This document shows, one piece after another, positions 1 through 7,305 of a stretch of DNA of 10,638 nt. Made by a program: the position numbers and the translations under genes. This DNA comes from Deltaproteobacteria bacterium (lineage in GTDB: Bacteria > Desulfobacterota > Desulfobacteria > Desulfobacterales > JAFDFH01). The stretch is taken from the NCBI GenBank assembly GCA_019309945.1, contig JAFDFH010000059.1, forward strand, positions 1-10,638. The letters run 5' to 3'. Numbering within the stretch: the first letter of the stretch is position 1; each line of letters opens with the position of its first letter. The notes under the pieces are model-generated. The model was not told the origin of the DNA. It was given only the letters and a program-made list of their open reading frames with translations, and ran no database searches.

Positions 1-81
1 AGGCATATAGTTGATATTCCGAGGATAAAATTTTAAGCATAACGCCGAGATCGGGCAAAAAGACCGTTTCTGGATGGGCAC
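1..81 (+). repeat. Palindromic MITE-like element, copy A (left part outside the window)
   Basis: This is the right-hand part of a repeat that occurs again at 1124-1264 (reverse orientation) and 9862-10046 (same orientation). From base 1 it follows copy D from base 9922 almost base for base, skipping D's 44-bp duplication, and ends with the terminal inverted repeat CGTTTCTGGATGGGCAC, followed by TA. The matching left end and internal hairpin should lie upstream of base 1. It ends 137 bp before the start of the AlgH-family gene. Confidence 0.85.
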
Positions 82-218
82 TAAGTAGTTTGTCAAACAG
101 GGCCAATTGTTTAAATTTGAAAATCATTTATTTGTGGGTTATCCGTTCGTATCAACTCTGATATTCAACATTTAGAAAAAGTAAAACGGATGTAAAATCG
201 AGATGTTAGGAGACGGCT

Positions 219-783
219 GTGGAGGACAAAATAGAAAATAGGTATATGGCCTCTATGAAAGGGCAGTTTCTTATGGCCATGCCCAGCCTTATGGATCCAA
301 ATTTTTTTCAAACAGTTACATGTATTTCGGAGCATACTGAAGCCGGAGCAGTCGGTATTGTCGTCAACAGAGTTCATCCGTACCTGTCTGCAAAATCAAG
401 CGGAGTATAAAGCCGGCGCAGAATCCATACCCATATACATCGGTGGTCCTGTTCACATCGGTGAGGTTTTTGTGCTTCATGGTCCTCCTTTTAATTGGCA
501 GGGATGCTTAATGATTACGCCTTTTATGGCCATGAGTAACACGCTAGACATTATAAAGGCCATCGCCATGGGAAAAGGGCCGGAATCGTTCATAATAGCT
601 CTGGGATGTGCTGGTTGGGGGCAGGGTCAGTTGGACTCCGAGATAAAGGAAAATACGTGGCTAACAGGCCCGATTATTAAGGAGATCGTTTTTGATGTAC
701 AGGTGGATACGCGATGGGAAGAGGCGGTGAAAAAAATAGGGATTGATCCCGTGCTGCTTTCGGAAAAAGCAGGTCATGCCTGA
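219..783 (+). pseudogene. AlgH/YqgE (DUF179) family protein, frameshifted
   Basis: AlgH/YqgE proteins are small conserved bacterial proteins of about 185-190 residues with no settled biochemical role; AlgH in Pseudomonas was linked to transcriptional control. The N-terminal part (GTG at 219, with AGGAGA five bases upstream) reads KGQFLMAMPSLMDPNFF and EHTEAGAVGIVVNR, the family's opening signature, through LSAK, then stops at 408-410. The rest of the family continues in the +1 frame from about base 397 to the stop at 781-783, with IPIYIGGPVHIGEVFVLHG and ALGCAGWGQGQLDSEI. Homologues I recall have about eight residues (of the kind xIFEELGI) between LSAK and EYK. Here only seven bases separate them, so a deletion of about 17 bp would explain both the missing residues and the frame change. 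The two halves are otherwise well preserved, so the lesion is recent or an assembly error. An internal ATG at 246 is an alternative start. Confidence 0.85.
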
Positions 784-832
784 CCGATAATTTTTTGAAA
801 ATAAAAAAATAAAAATTTATTGTTTGTTAACT

Positions 833-855
833 GTCCCAGTCCCAGTCCCAGTCCC
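833..855. repeat. GTCCCA hexamer tandem repeat
   Basis: GTCCCA is repeated three times and followed by GTCCC, 3.8 perfect units in 23 bp. It begins in the convergent gap between the AlgH-family gene and the small minus-strand gene, and its last base is part of that gene's TAG stop. Such a tract is prone to slippage. No coding role is visible. Confidence 0.8.
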
Positions 856-1001
856 TATTCCTTTACCTTTGCTTTTGGTTTTGGTTTCTTTTTTTTAAGA
901 CAGACTTTGTCCTTCCTTACAAATGCACAGAGTTTAGGATTGTAATATTCCTTGCAATTTAATGGATTGTACAGCGGGCATTCAGGATGTTTTTCTGACA
1001 T
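855..1001 (-). CDS. Small four-cysteine protein with a lysine-rich tail
   Basis: The product is a 48-residue protein starting MSEKHPECPLYNPLNC. It has four cysteines in the pattern C-x7-C-x8-C-x8-C (residues 8, 16, 25 and 34), with HPECPLYN, NPKLCAFVRKDKVC, then a very basic tail of KKKK and alternating lysine with proline, alanine or valine. The spacing suggests a small metal-binding or disulfide-held knuckle and the tail could bind nucleic acid; both are inference. I recall similar short proteins in Desulfobacterales annotated only as hypothetical. I chose ATG at 1001 because GAAGGG lies upstream (about 12 bases, rather far) and the conserved-looking part begins there. An in-frame ATG at 1040 would add 13 residues but has no ribosome binding site. 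It is convergent with the AlgH-family gene and no clear terminator separates the two. Confidence 0.6.
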   Translation of the reverse strand: MSEKHPECPLYNPLNCKEYYNPKLCAFVRKDKVCLKKKKPKPKAKVKE

Positions 1002-1060
1002 AAATTTATTTTTCCCTTCATTAGTTTCCGTTTTTAACATCTATATCATAAAAGTCAAAA

Positions 1061-1084
1061 TTTACAAAGTATTATGTATGTAAA
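1061..1084. promoter_or_regulatory. Imperfect palindrome upstream of the small four-cysteine gene
   Basis: TTTACA and TGTAAA are inverted around a 12-bp AT-rich centre, 60 bp upstream of the start at 1001. It could be an operator for the minus-strand gene, but in AT-rich DNA a six-base inverted pair may be chance. Confidence 0.2.
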
Positions 1085-1123
1085 ACCCAAAAAATAAAAA
1101 TGGATCAAGCATGAACTTAGTTC

Positions 1124-1264
1124 GTGCTCATCCAGAAACGGTCTTTTTGCCCGATTCCTGCGTTATGCTCAAAATTTTATCCTCGGAATATCAACTATAT
1201 GCCTGCGGTAAAATTTTTCGCAGGCCTTGATCTCAAACAAAAATCCTCGTTTCCGGACGGGCAC
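1124..1264 (-). repeat. Palindromic MITE-like element, copy B (complete, 141 bp)
   Basis: This is the reverse complement of copy D without D's internal duplication, nearly identical along its length. The terminal inverted repeats are GTGCTCATCCAGAAACG (1124-1140) and the complement of GTGCCCGTCCGGAAACG (1248-1264). An internal hairpin has 7-bp arms GCCTGCG (1201-1207) and CGCAGGC (1219-1225) around an AT loop. The right end is followed by TA, the left is preceded by TTC. No open frame in it looks like a protein. It fills most of the intergenic space in front of the dynamin gene, ending 49 bp before its ATG. Confidence 0.9.
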
Positions 1265-1313
1265 TATCTAATAAAGTGCTCTACCCCAAAATCGTCGTTC
1301 AATTTTATTTATT

Positions 1314-3617
1314 ATGAATAATTATGACGCTCTAAAAGACGATTTGTTGCAGATCAACCAGGACATCGCATCTTTGTTCCGGAATGCGAGATCGATACCG
1401 GGCCTATCTAATTATTCCTTTGAAGAATGGGAAAAGACGTGTGACAGCATCTCTGAACAGATAGCGAAAGAGATTATTCGTGTGGCTGTCGTCGGGCCTA
1501 TAAAGTCCGGTAAAAGCACGTTTGTAAATTCCTTGTTCAAAGGGGATTATTTAAAACGGGGAGCGGGTGTGGTTACATCCATTGTCACCCGAATACGTTG
1601 CGGGCCCTCCCTTAAAGCAACGCTGTATTTCAAATTCTGGGAGGAGGTTAATGAGGATATCGAACAGGCTTTGGTTTTGTTTCCAGCATCAGACTGGCGT
1701 TCTGAAAATGACAGGTTCGAACTCAGAAGATACAGGCAGCGACTGGCACTCCAGGAAGCACTCAATACCCTCAGCACGGAGCAATTAATTACAAACGACA
1801 CACGCAATGTTAACAGTGTTCTTTTATCATCCTACCTGAAAGGTTATGAACAGGTCAAAGACATCATTTCTTCGGATTCCCTGACAAGAACATATAATGA
1901 AAATCATTTTCCGGAGCACATGACTTTTGTAGGGAATGATTCGCTATCGGTCTATCTGAAAGATATTCAACTGGACATCAATTGCCGTGAGATCGACGGC
2001 AGTATCGAAATCGCAGATTGCCAGGGAAGCGATTCTCCGAACCCGCTTCATCTTGCCAAAATCCAGGATTATTTGCTCTTGACCCATCTAATCGTTTATG
2101 TGATCAGCAGCAGAACGGGGTTGCGCCAGGCGGACATTAAATTTTTATCCATAATCAAAAAAATGGGTATTATGGAAAATATCCTGTTTGTTATCAACTG
2201 TGATTTCAGCGAACATGCGTCGATTGAAGATCTAAACGCTTTAATTGAAAGGGTTAGAGAAGAACTGGCTTTGATAAAATCTAACCCTGAGATCTATACC
2301 TTGTCAGCGCTTTTCAACCTATTCAAGGCACACAAAGAAAACCTTCCTCAAAAAGATAAAAATAGATATGCACAATGGAAAAAGGAAAAATCACTGGTAG
2401 ATTTTTCGGATCGGGAAACAGCGGGGTTCGAAGTCGCTTTTAAAAAAAAGGTCACAGGGGAGCGTTATTCTTTGCTTTTAAGAAACCATCTTGAACGACT
2501 TGGCATCGTTTCAGCCGGCGTTGAACGTTGGATTCACATGAATCAAAATCTTCTTTCCAAAGATGCTGAAAGCGCAGGAGAAATCATTGCAAAGATGAAG
2601 AAGCGCCAGGAGAGGATGGATCAGATAAAATCTATAATAAGGACAACGCTTGACGGTGCGATACAAAAGATCAAGCGGGAAATCAGAGTAGATGTTGATC
2701 GTTTTTTTGATAAAAGATCCGGTAATGTTTTGGCGGATGTCATCCAGTTTGTCAGGAATTACAGAGTAGCGTTTGAGGAATATGAAGGGAGCCTTTCTTC
2801 CGGTTTTGCAAATACGCTTTTTTTAGTGTTCCAGGAACTTAAACAGACCGTCGATACGTTCATGGCCGAAGTTACAAACCCGGAAATAATCAGATTTATC
2901 CGGGAGGAGGAAAAGCGTATAAAGGAATATCTGGAATCAATCGCAAGGCCTTATGATTCAATGGTCCAAGAGGCAATAAGCGACTATAATAAAACGATTG
3001 AAAGTTTGGGAATATTTCCGGCACAGGAACTGCAGCGCAGCCCAGTATCAGCGGATTTAGAATCGATCAAAAATGTCGTGGGCTTAAAGCTTCCGCCCGG
3101 GGATGCGACAATGCGATATTCTGCTAAAATCAAAACCGAAGCAATCGTTCATCTTGGTTTCTACAAGGTCCTCAAGGTTTTTAAAAAGTTATTAAAAAAA
3201 CCGGTTCAAAACGAAAAAGAAGGGGAGATTCAGGCATTAAAAGACGGCCTGAAACGCATGAAGCGCGAGACCGAACGATCCATTATTGACCATTTTAAAA
3301 ATTACAGGGAGAATATAAAATTTCAATATATTTTTAAACTGGTTGAGGCAGCTTCAAACAAACTTTATGAGGGCCTTGTCGAGCGTTTCCAGTCCTATGT
3401 GACCGATCTGTCAGAGACCGTTGATTTGGTCAATGACAAACAGAGTGACAAACAGCAGGCTTACGAAATCCTGAAAAAAATGGAGATTGCTTCCAATGAT
3501 GTCGGCATCCGGATAAACAAGGTCAGGAAAAAAATTGAGTTGATTGCCCAAAACCCGATTGACCCAAAAGAAGAACGGGAGCATTACCCGTTTGTTCATA
3601 ATCGTATCAGGGTCTGA
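1314..3617 (+). CDS. Dynamin-family GTPase
   Basis: A 767-residue bacterial dynamin-like protein; such proteins hydrolyse GTP to bind or remodel membranes or to assemble on them. The N-terminal GTPase domain has the G1 P-loop GPIKSGKST at residues 61-69, the G2 threonine in GVVTSIVTR (T88), and G3 DCQG at 235-238. After a hydrophobic strand comes VINCDF (N295, D297) where G4 (NKxD) should be; this is one residue short and lacks the lysine, so base recognition may be unusual. The remainder (about 400-767) is predicted helical stalk with heptad-like charged stretches and a basic patch near 620-640 (KVLKVFKKLLKK). I see no transmembrane segment, so any membrane contact is probably peripheral. 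No Shine-Dalgarno is visible before ATG 1314, and repeat copy B lies just upstream. parA starts 98 bp downstream and may share the transcript. The target is unknown. Confidence 0.85.
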   Translation: MNNYDALKDDLLQINQDIASLFRNARSIPGLSNYSFEEWEKTCDSISEQIAKEIIRVAVVGPIKSGKSTFVNSLFKGDYLKRGAGVVTSIVTRIRCGPSLKATLYFKFWEEVNEDIEQALVLFPASDWRSENDRFELRRYRQRLALQEALNTLSTEQLITNDTRNVNSVLLSSYLKGYEQVKDIISSDSLTRTYNENHFPEHMTFVGNDSLSVYLKDIQLDINCREIDGSIEIADCQGSDSPNPLHLAKIQDYLLLTHLIVYVISSRTGLRQADIKFLSIIKKMGIMENILFVINCDFSEHASIEDLNALIERVREELALIKSNPEIYTLSALFNLFKAHKENLPQKDKNRYAQWKKEKSLVDFSDRETAGFEVAFKKKVTGERYSLLLRNHLERLGIVSAGVERWIHMNQNLLSKDAESAGEIIAKMKKRQERMDQIKSIIRTTLDGAIQKIKREIRVDVDRFFDKRSGNVLADVIQFVRNYRVAFEEYEGSLSSGFANTLFLVFQELKQTVDTFMAEVTNPEIIRFIREEEKRIKEYLESIARPYDSMVQEAISDYNKTIESLGIFPAQELQRSPVSADLESIKNVVGLKLPPGDATMRYSAKIKTEAIVHLGFYKVLKVFKKLLKKPVQNEKEGEIQALKDGLKRMKRETERSIIDHFKNYRENIKFQYIFKLVEAASNKLYEGLVERFQSYVTDLSETVDLVNDKQSDKQQAYEILKKMEIASNDVGIRINKVRKKIELIAQNPIDPKEEREHYPFVHNRIRV

Positions 3618-3636
3618 TCGGGATGGTCTATTTCTT
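3577..3636 (+). repeat. Dynamin 3' end and flank, duplicated at 7306-7365
   Basis: These 60 bases, covering the last 13 sense codons of the dynamin gene, its TGA and 19 bp after it, match the reverse complement of 7306-7365 at 53 of 60 positions. The final 24 bases, TCTGATCGGGATGGTCTATT followed by TCTT, are identical. All seven differences fall in the coding part, yet both copies keep the reading frame and the stop. Confidence 0.9.
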
Positions 3637-3715
3637 TCAGGCGCTATCTAAAATACATCGAGTCAGATATTTCAAGTCGAATTGACCGGATACAAATTCA
3701 TAGGAGGTTTTTGAT

Positions 3716-4501
3716 ATGGGTGCCCAAAAAAGCAGAATCATCGCGGTAGCAAATGAAAAGGGTGGTGTAGGGAAAACCGTTACTGTTCTGAATATCGGCG
3801 CGGTTTTGAGCCAGAAAGGGTCAACGGTTCTCATTGTTGACATGGACCCTCAATCGAATGCAACCCGAGGACTTGGCGTTGGTGCCAATGAAACAATGAT
3901 GACGATATATGATATCATGATGAACAAAGAATCGGTTTCTGTAACCGATGCCATCTTACAGACAAGCTGGAAAAATCTTGATCTGATTCCATCCCATATT
4001 GATCTTGCCGGAGCAGAGGTTGAACTTATCAATGAGATCGGAAGGGAAAACAGACTCAAAGAAGCGCTTGGGCGAGTAAAAGGAAAATACGACTTTATCC
4101 TTCTGGATACACCACCGAGCCTTTCCCTGCTGACTGTTAATGTGTTCACTTACGCTAATGAAATTCTGGTACCTTGTCAGACGCATCCATATGCCTATGA
4201 TGCCCTCGATGAACTTTTCGATACCATCTTTGCAATAAAAAGAGAGATTAACCCGGAACTTGAAGTTTCCGGGATTGTGGCGACACTATTTGACCGTCGA
4301 ACCCGGGTCAGCCAAAGGATATTGGAGAAGTTAAAAAACGACGAAAGATACAAAGATTTGCTGCTGGATACAGTGATCAGGATCAATACGACGATTGCCG
4401 AAAGCGCGGACGTCGGTAAACCGGTGGTTTTCTTTAGGCCCGGTAGCTACGGTGCAATCGACTATATGAATTTAGCTGATGAGCTGGTGACACGCCGTTA
4501 A
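3716..4501 (+). CDS. ParA/Soj-family P-loop ATPase (no ParB nearby)
   Basis: A 261-residue deviant-Walker ATPase of the ParA/Soj/MinD superfamily. These proteins dimerise with ATP on DNA or membrane and are used to segregate DNA or to position cargo. The deviant Walker A motif is KGGVGKT at residues 15-21 with the signature lysine K15; the next residue is V instead of the usual third threonine. The A' motif VDMDPQSNAT (41-50) carries D42 and D44, and Walker B is FILLDTPPS (128-135, D131). Length fits chromosomal Soj-like proteins and there is no long N-terminal DNA-binding extension of the type seen in plasmid ParA. The start is secure: AGGAGG lies eight bases upstream. No parB or parS-like site is in the window, so this is likely an orphan ParA positioning something other than the chromosome. 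It follows the dynamin gene by 98 bp in the same direction. Confidence 0.88.
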   Translation: MGAQKSRIIAVANEKGGVGKTVTVLNIGAVLSQKGSTVLIVDMDPQSNATRGLGVGANETMMTIYDIMMNKESVSVTDAILQTSWKNLDLIPSHIDLAGAEVELINEIGRENRLKEALGRVKGKYDFILLDTPPSLSLLTVNVFTYANEILVPCQTHPYAYDALDELFDTIFAIKREINPELEVSGIVATLFDRRTRVSQRILEKLKNDERYKDLLLDTVIRINTTIAESADVGKPVVFFRPGSYGAIDYMNLADELVTRR

Positions 4502-4522
4502 TCTCTATTCATAAAAATCCTT

Positions 4523-4664
4523 GAGCCAATTTCAAAACGTTCCATTTTGCCCAATCTCTGCGTCAGGCTCAAATTTTAATCCTCGAAATACTCCATGTAT
4601 TCCTGTGGTTAAAATTTTCGCCCTCCTTGACCTTGAACAAACTGAAACATTTTTAAACTGGCTC
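4523..4664 (-). repeat. Diverged palindromic element, copy C
   Basis: It aligns end to end with copy B (142 versus 141 bp): shared blocks include TTTTGCCC, CTGCGT, GCTCAAA, AATCCTCG and TAAAATTTT in the same order. Both ends differ from the other copies but still match each other: GAGCCAATTTCAAAACG at 4523-4539 against the complement GAGCCAGTTTAAAAATG of 4648-4664, the pairing continuing to about 26 bp with five mismatches. The internal GCCTGCG hairpin is not kept, and no TA flanks it. It fills the convergent gap between parA (stop 4501) and copA (stop 4672), so its inverted arms could act as a two-way terminator. Confidence 0.75.
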
Positions 4665-4671
4665 CTTTTAT

Positions 4672-7161
4672 TCACGTTTTAGGTTCAATGCCCGAACGAT
4701 AAAGGCGGAGGCTATTCGCTACAACCGAAATACTACTTAAGGCCATTGCAAGGGCAGCCAGGATTGGATGAAGCTGTCTTAAGAAGCCGGGGAAAAAATC
4801 AAAAGGCTGGAGTATTCCCGCTGCAATGGGTATGAGAATAATGTTGTAGAAGAAGGCGAAAAAGAGATTCTGCCTGACCACGGTCATGGTTGCTTGGCTG
4901 AGTTTTATCGCCCAGGATACACCGGTCAGGTTGCCGCTTGCAAGAATTACGTCAGCAGTTTCAATCGCCACATCTGTGCCCGTTCCAATGGCAAAGCCTA
5001 CATCAGATTGGGCGAGGGCCGGTGCATCATTGATCCCATCCCCCACCATTCCCACCCTTTTTTGCTTAGCTTGAATTTCTTTTATTTTTGAAGATTTTTT
5101 TTCAGGACGTACCTCGGCATAAATTTCGTCAATATTTACCTGGGACGCTATGGCACGAGCTGTTTGAAGATTGTCACCCGTCAACATGACAACTTTAAGA
5201 TTCTGGTCATGAAGCTGCTGTACAGCTGTCTTTGACTCCGGTTTCAGTATGTCCGCTACGGAGATCAAACCACACAGCCTGTCCGCCTGGGCGACGACCA
5301 TAACCGTTTTCCCCTCGGATTGAAGACGCCTGATGGCATCTGTGGGATTAACATTGTTACCTTTAGCAGCATCCCGGGGCATATGGATATCAATTCCCAA
5401 TTCTTTGAACCATTGGGGCTTTCCCATCCGTACGAAGTGACCATTTATTTCTGCTTCAACACCAAATCCACCCCATGCCTTAAAATTTGAGGATTCAAAA
5501 AGACTTATGTTTCTGCTTTTCGCTTCACTTACAATTGCCCTTCCAAGAGGGTGTTCCGATCCTTTTTCAACGGAAGCGCTTAGTTTAAGTAACTGATCTA
5601 TGGTTTTGCAAACAGGATCAAAAGGGATGATATCAACAACAGCAGGTCTGCCCATTGTGATGGTGCCGGTTTTGTCCAGCACAATCGTATCGAGTTGGGA
5701 TGCCCTCTCCAAAGCCTCGCTTTTTTTAAACAGGACTCCCTTTTCAGCTCCTTTGCCTGTTCCGGCCATTATTGCCGTGGGTGTCGCAAGTCCCAGTGCA
5801 CATGGGCAGGCAATAACCAGAACCGCCACCAGTCGAATCATGGCGGGGACAAACTCGCCCTGGATTCCCCACCACAACACAAAGGTAAACAGTGCTGTCA
5901 CAATTACGGATGGAACAAATATGGACGCCACCCGGTCTGCAATACCCTGAATAGGGGCCTTGCTTCCCTGGGCCTCCTGCACCAAGCGAATAATTTGAGA
6001 AAGGGCGGTTTCCTTACCCACCCGTGTGGCCTTAAATTTAAGGAGGCCCTCGCCGTTGATACTGCCGCCAACCAGGACGCTTCCTTCACGTTTATCCACG
6101 GGTATGGGTTCACCGGTAAGCATGGATTCATCGACAGTCGAGTTTCCCTCAAACACAATGCCGTCAACCGGTATCCTTTCCCCGGGACGGACCATGATGA
6201 TGTCACCTGTTTTGACGTCGCTTAAGGGGGTTTCTTTTTCGATTCCCGCTTCTAAGATTGTTGCAGTTTTTGGACGAAGCCCCATCAGTTTTCGAATCGC
6301 CCCTCCGGTTTTACCCTTGGTTCTGGATTCAAGCATCTTGCCCAGTTTGATTAAGGTAATTATGACTGCAGAGGTCTCGAAGTATACGTGGTCTCCCAGG
6401 AGTGGAAAAATGAGGATTGCAAAAGAATAGAAATATGCGACGGAGGACCCCATGGCAACCAGGACATCCATGTTTGCGCTTTTGTTTTTAAGGCTTTTCC
6501 ATCCGCCGACATAATAATCCCATCCGGTGTAAAACTGGACAGGTGTCGCCAGTCCCCAGAAAAGCCAGTTCACCAAGGGATGATGACTCCACAGACCGAT
6601 AAGGTTGAAATCCCGCCCCATACTGAGGAAAAAAAGGGGTAGGGTGAATAATAACCCGATAGCAAACTTACGGGTTTGGTTTTTAATCTCGGCACTACGG
6701 GCCGCTTGTTCCGCATCCTCACCGTCCATTATATCATCGGGGGCTACGGCCCCATAACCGGCTTTTTTGATGGCTGCAATGATGCTGTCAAGGGAAACAA
6801 CAGCTGGAACATATTCGACAATTGCTCGCTCTGTGGCAAAATTTACCGAGGCCTCGGTGATGCCGGCGACTTTTCTTTTTAGAACCCGTTCAATGTTCAT
6901 AGCGCAATTTGCACAGGTCATTCCGGTTATCGGAAGTTCGATCTTTGTCACGGGAACACCGTAGCCGGAGCCACGGATTTTCTCGACCACTTCGCTGATT
7001 TTAAGTTGTTCCGGGTCGAAATTAATTATGGCCTGCTCCGAAGCAAAGTTAACCGTTGCTTCCTTGACGCCTTTTAACTTTTTTACGCTGCGTTCAATGT
7101 TCATGGCACAGTTCACGCAGGTCATACCGGTTAACGGTAATGTGATTTTTTTCTCAGACAT
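4672..7161 (-). CDS. copA: Copper-exporting P1B-type ATPase CopA
   Basis: An 829-residue integral inner-membrane Cu+ pump that uses ATP to move cuprous ions out of the cytoplasm. Two N-terminal HMA metal-binding domains carry GMTCVNC (C15, C18) and GMTCANC (C83, C86). After the first membrane helices come the actuator TGE (349-351), the intramembrane CPC site in IACPCALG (C452, C454), the phosphorylation motif DKTGT (D496), SEHPLG (H537, P538) and the hinge GDGINDAP (707-714). The late helices have FFYN (Y772, N773) and MALSS (M806, S809, S810), the residues that mark the Cu+ (P1B-1) subgroup. I chose ATG 7161; an in-frame TTG at 7179 would add six residues but has no ribosome binding site, while a purine-rich GGAAAGAGAAAG precedes 7161. 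It is the second gene after copZ, 211 bp away. No clear CueR or CsoR operator is visible. Confidence 0.96.
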   Translation of the reverse strand: MSEKKITLPLTGMTCVNCAMNIERSVKKLKGVKEATVNFASEQAIINFDPEQLKISEVVEKIRGSGYGVPVTKIELPITGMTCANCAMNIERVLKRKVAGITEASVNFATERAIVEYVPAVVSLDSIIAAIKKAGYGAVAPDDIMDGEDAEQAARSAEIKNQTRKFAIGLLFTLPLFFLSMGRDFNLIGLWSHHPLVNWLFWGLATPVQFYTGWDYYVGGWKSLKNKSANMDVLVAMGSSVAYFYSFAILIFPLLGDHVYFETSAVIITLIKLGKMLESRTKGKTGGAIRKLMGLRPKTATILEAGIEKETPLSDVKTGDIIMVRPGERIPVDGIVFEGNSTVDESMLTGEPIPVDKREGSVLVGGSINGEGLLKFKATRVGKETALSQIIRLVQEAQGSKAPIQGIADRVASIFVPSVIVTALFTFVLWWGIQGEFVPAMIRLVAVLVIACPCALGLATPTAIMAGTGKGAEKGVLFKKSEALERASQLDTIVLDKTGTITMGRPAVVDIIPFDPVCKTIDQLLKLSASVEKGSEHPLGRAIVSEAKSRNISLFESSNFKAWGGFGVEAEINGHFVRMGKPQWFKELGIDIHMPRDAAKGNNVNPTDAIRRLQSEGKTVMVVAQADRLCGLISVADILKPESKTAVQQLHDQNLKVVMLTGDNLQTARAIASQVNIDEIYAEVRPEKKSSKIKEIQAKQKRVGMVGDGINDAPALAQSDVGFAIGTGTDVAIETADVILASGNLTGVSWAIKLSQATMTVVRQNLFFAFFYNIILIPIAAGILQPFDFFPGFLRQLHPILAALAMALSSISVVANSLRLYRSGIEPKT

Positions 7162-7195
7162 GGATCTTTCTCTTTCCAACAGATAATATTCATGA

Positions 7196-7216
7196 TCAGG
7201 TTTGAAATGGATTCAT
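7196..7216 (-). other. Six-codon mini-ORF with strong Shine-Dalgarno, upstream of copA
   Basis: ATG at 7216-7214 follows GGAGGGAGG (7228-7220) at a very good distance and reads MNPFQT before TGA at 7198-7196, ending 34 bp before the copA ATG in another frame. It may be a translated leader, or a relic of a lost gene start: the same strand carries the tail of a dynamin copy about 80 bp further upstream, and the intact dynamin gene is followed at a similar distance by the AGGAGG of parA. No attenuator-type hairpin was identified, so function is unproven. Confidence 0.3.
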
Positions 7217-7305
7217 TCGCCTCCCTCCACGAATATCATCATACGATGCGCAATTATAATGGAAGTTTTACCCGTTTGTTAATGTTATGATAATTCATAT
7301 TCAGG

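Noticed and set aside
784..832. Bidirectional terminator after the AlgH-family gene
   Set aside because: Only an AT-only palindrome (AATAAA/TTTATT) is seen; there is no GC stem, so the evidence is too weak.
1124..1321. Plus-strand 65-residue frame at 1124
   Set aside because: It starts exactly at the end of repeat copy B, has no ribosome site, and its sequence reflects the repeat, not a protein family.
3716..4501. parA as part of a plasmid or integrated-element partition locus
   Set aside because: No parB, parS-like iterons, replication gene or integrase is visible, and the flanking genes look chromosomal.
5695..6225. Long plus-strand frame of 176 residues inside copA
   Set aside because: It lies wholly antisense to the highly conserved copA catalytic domain and resembles no family; it is a frame shadow.
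4672..7179. copA start at TTG 7179
   Set aside because: No ribosome site precedes it, and the standard MSEKKITLPLTGMTC opening begins at ATG 7161.
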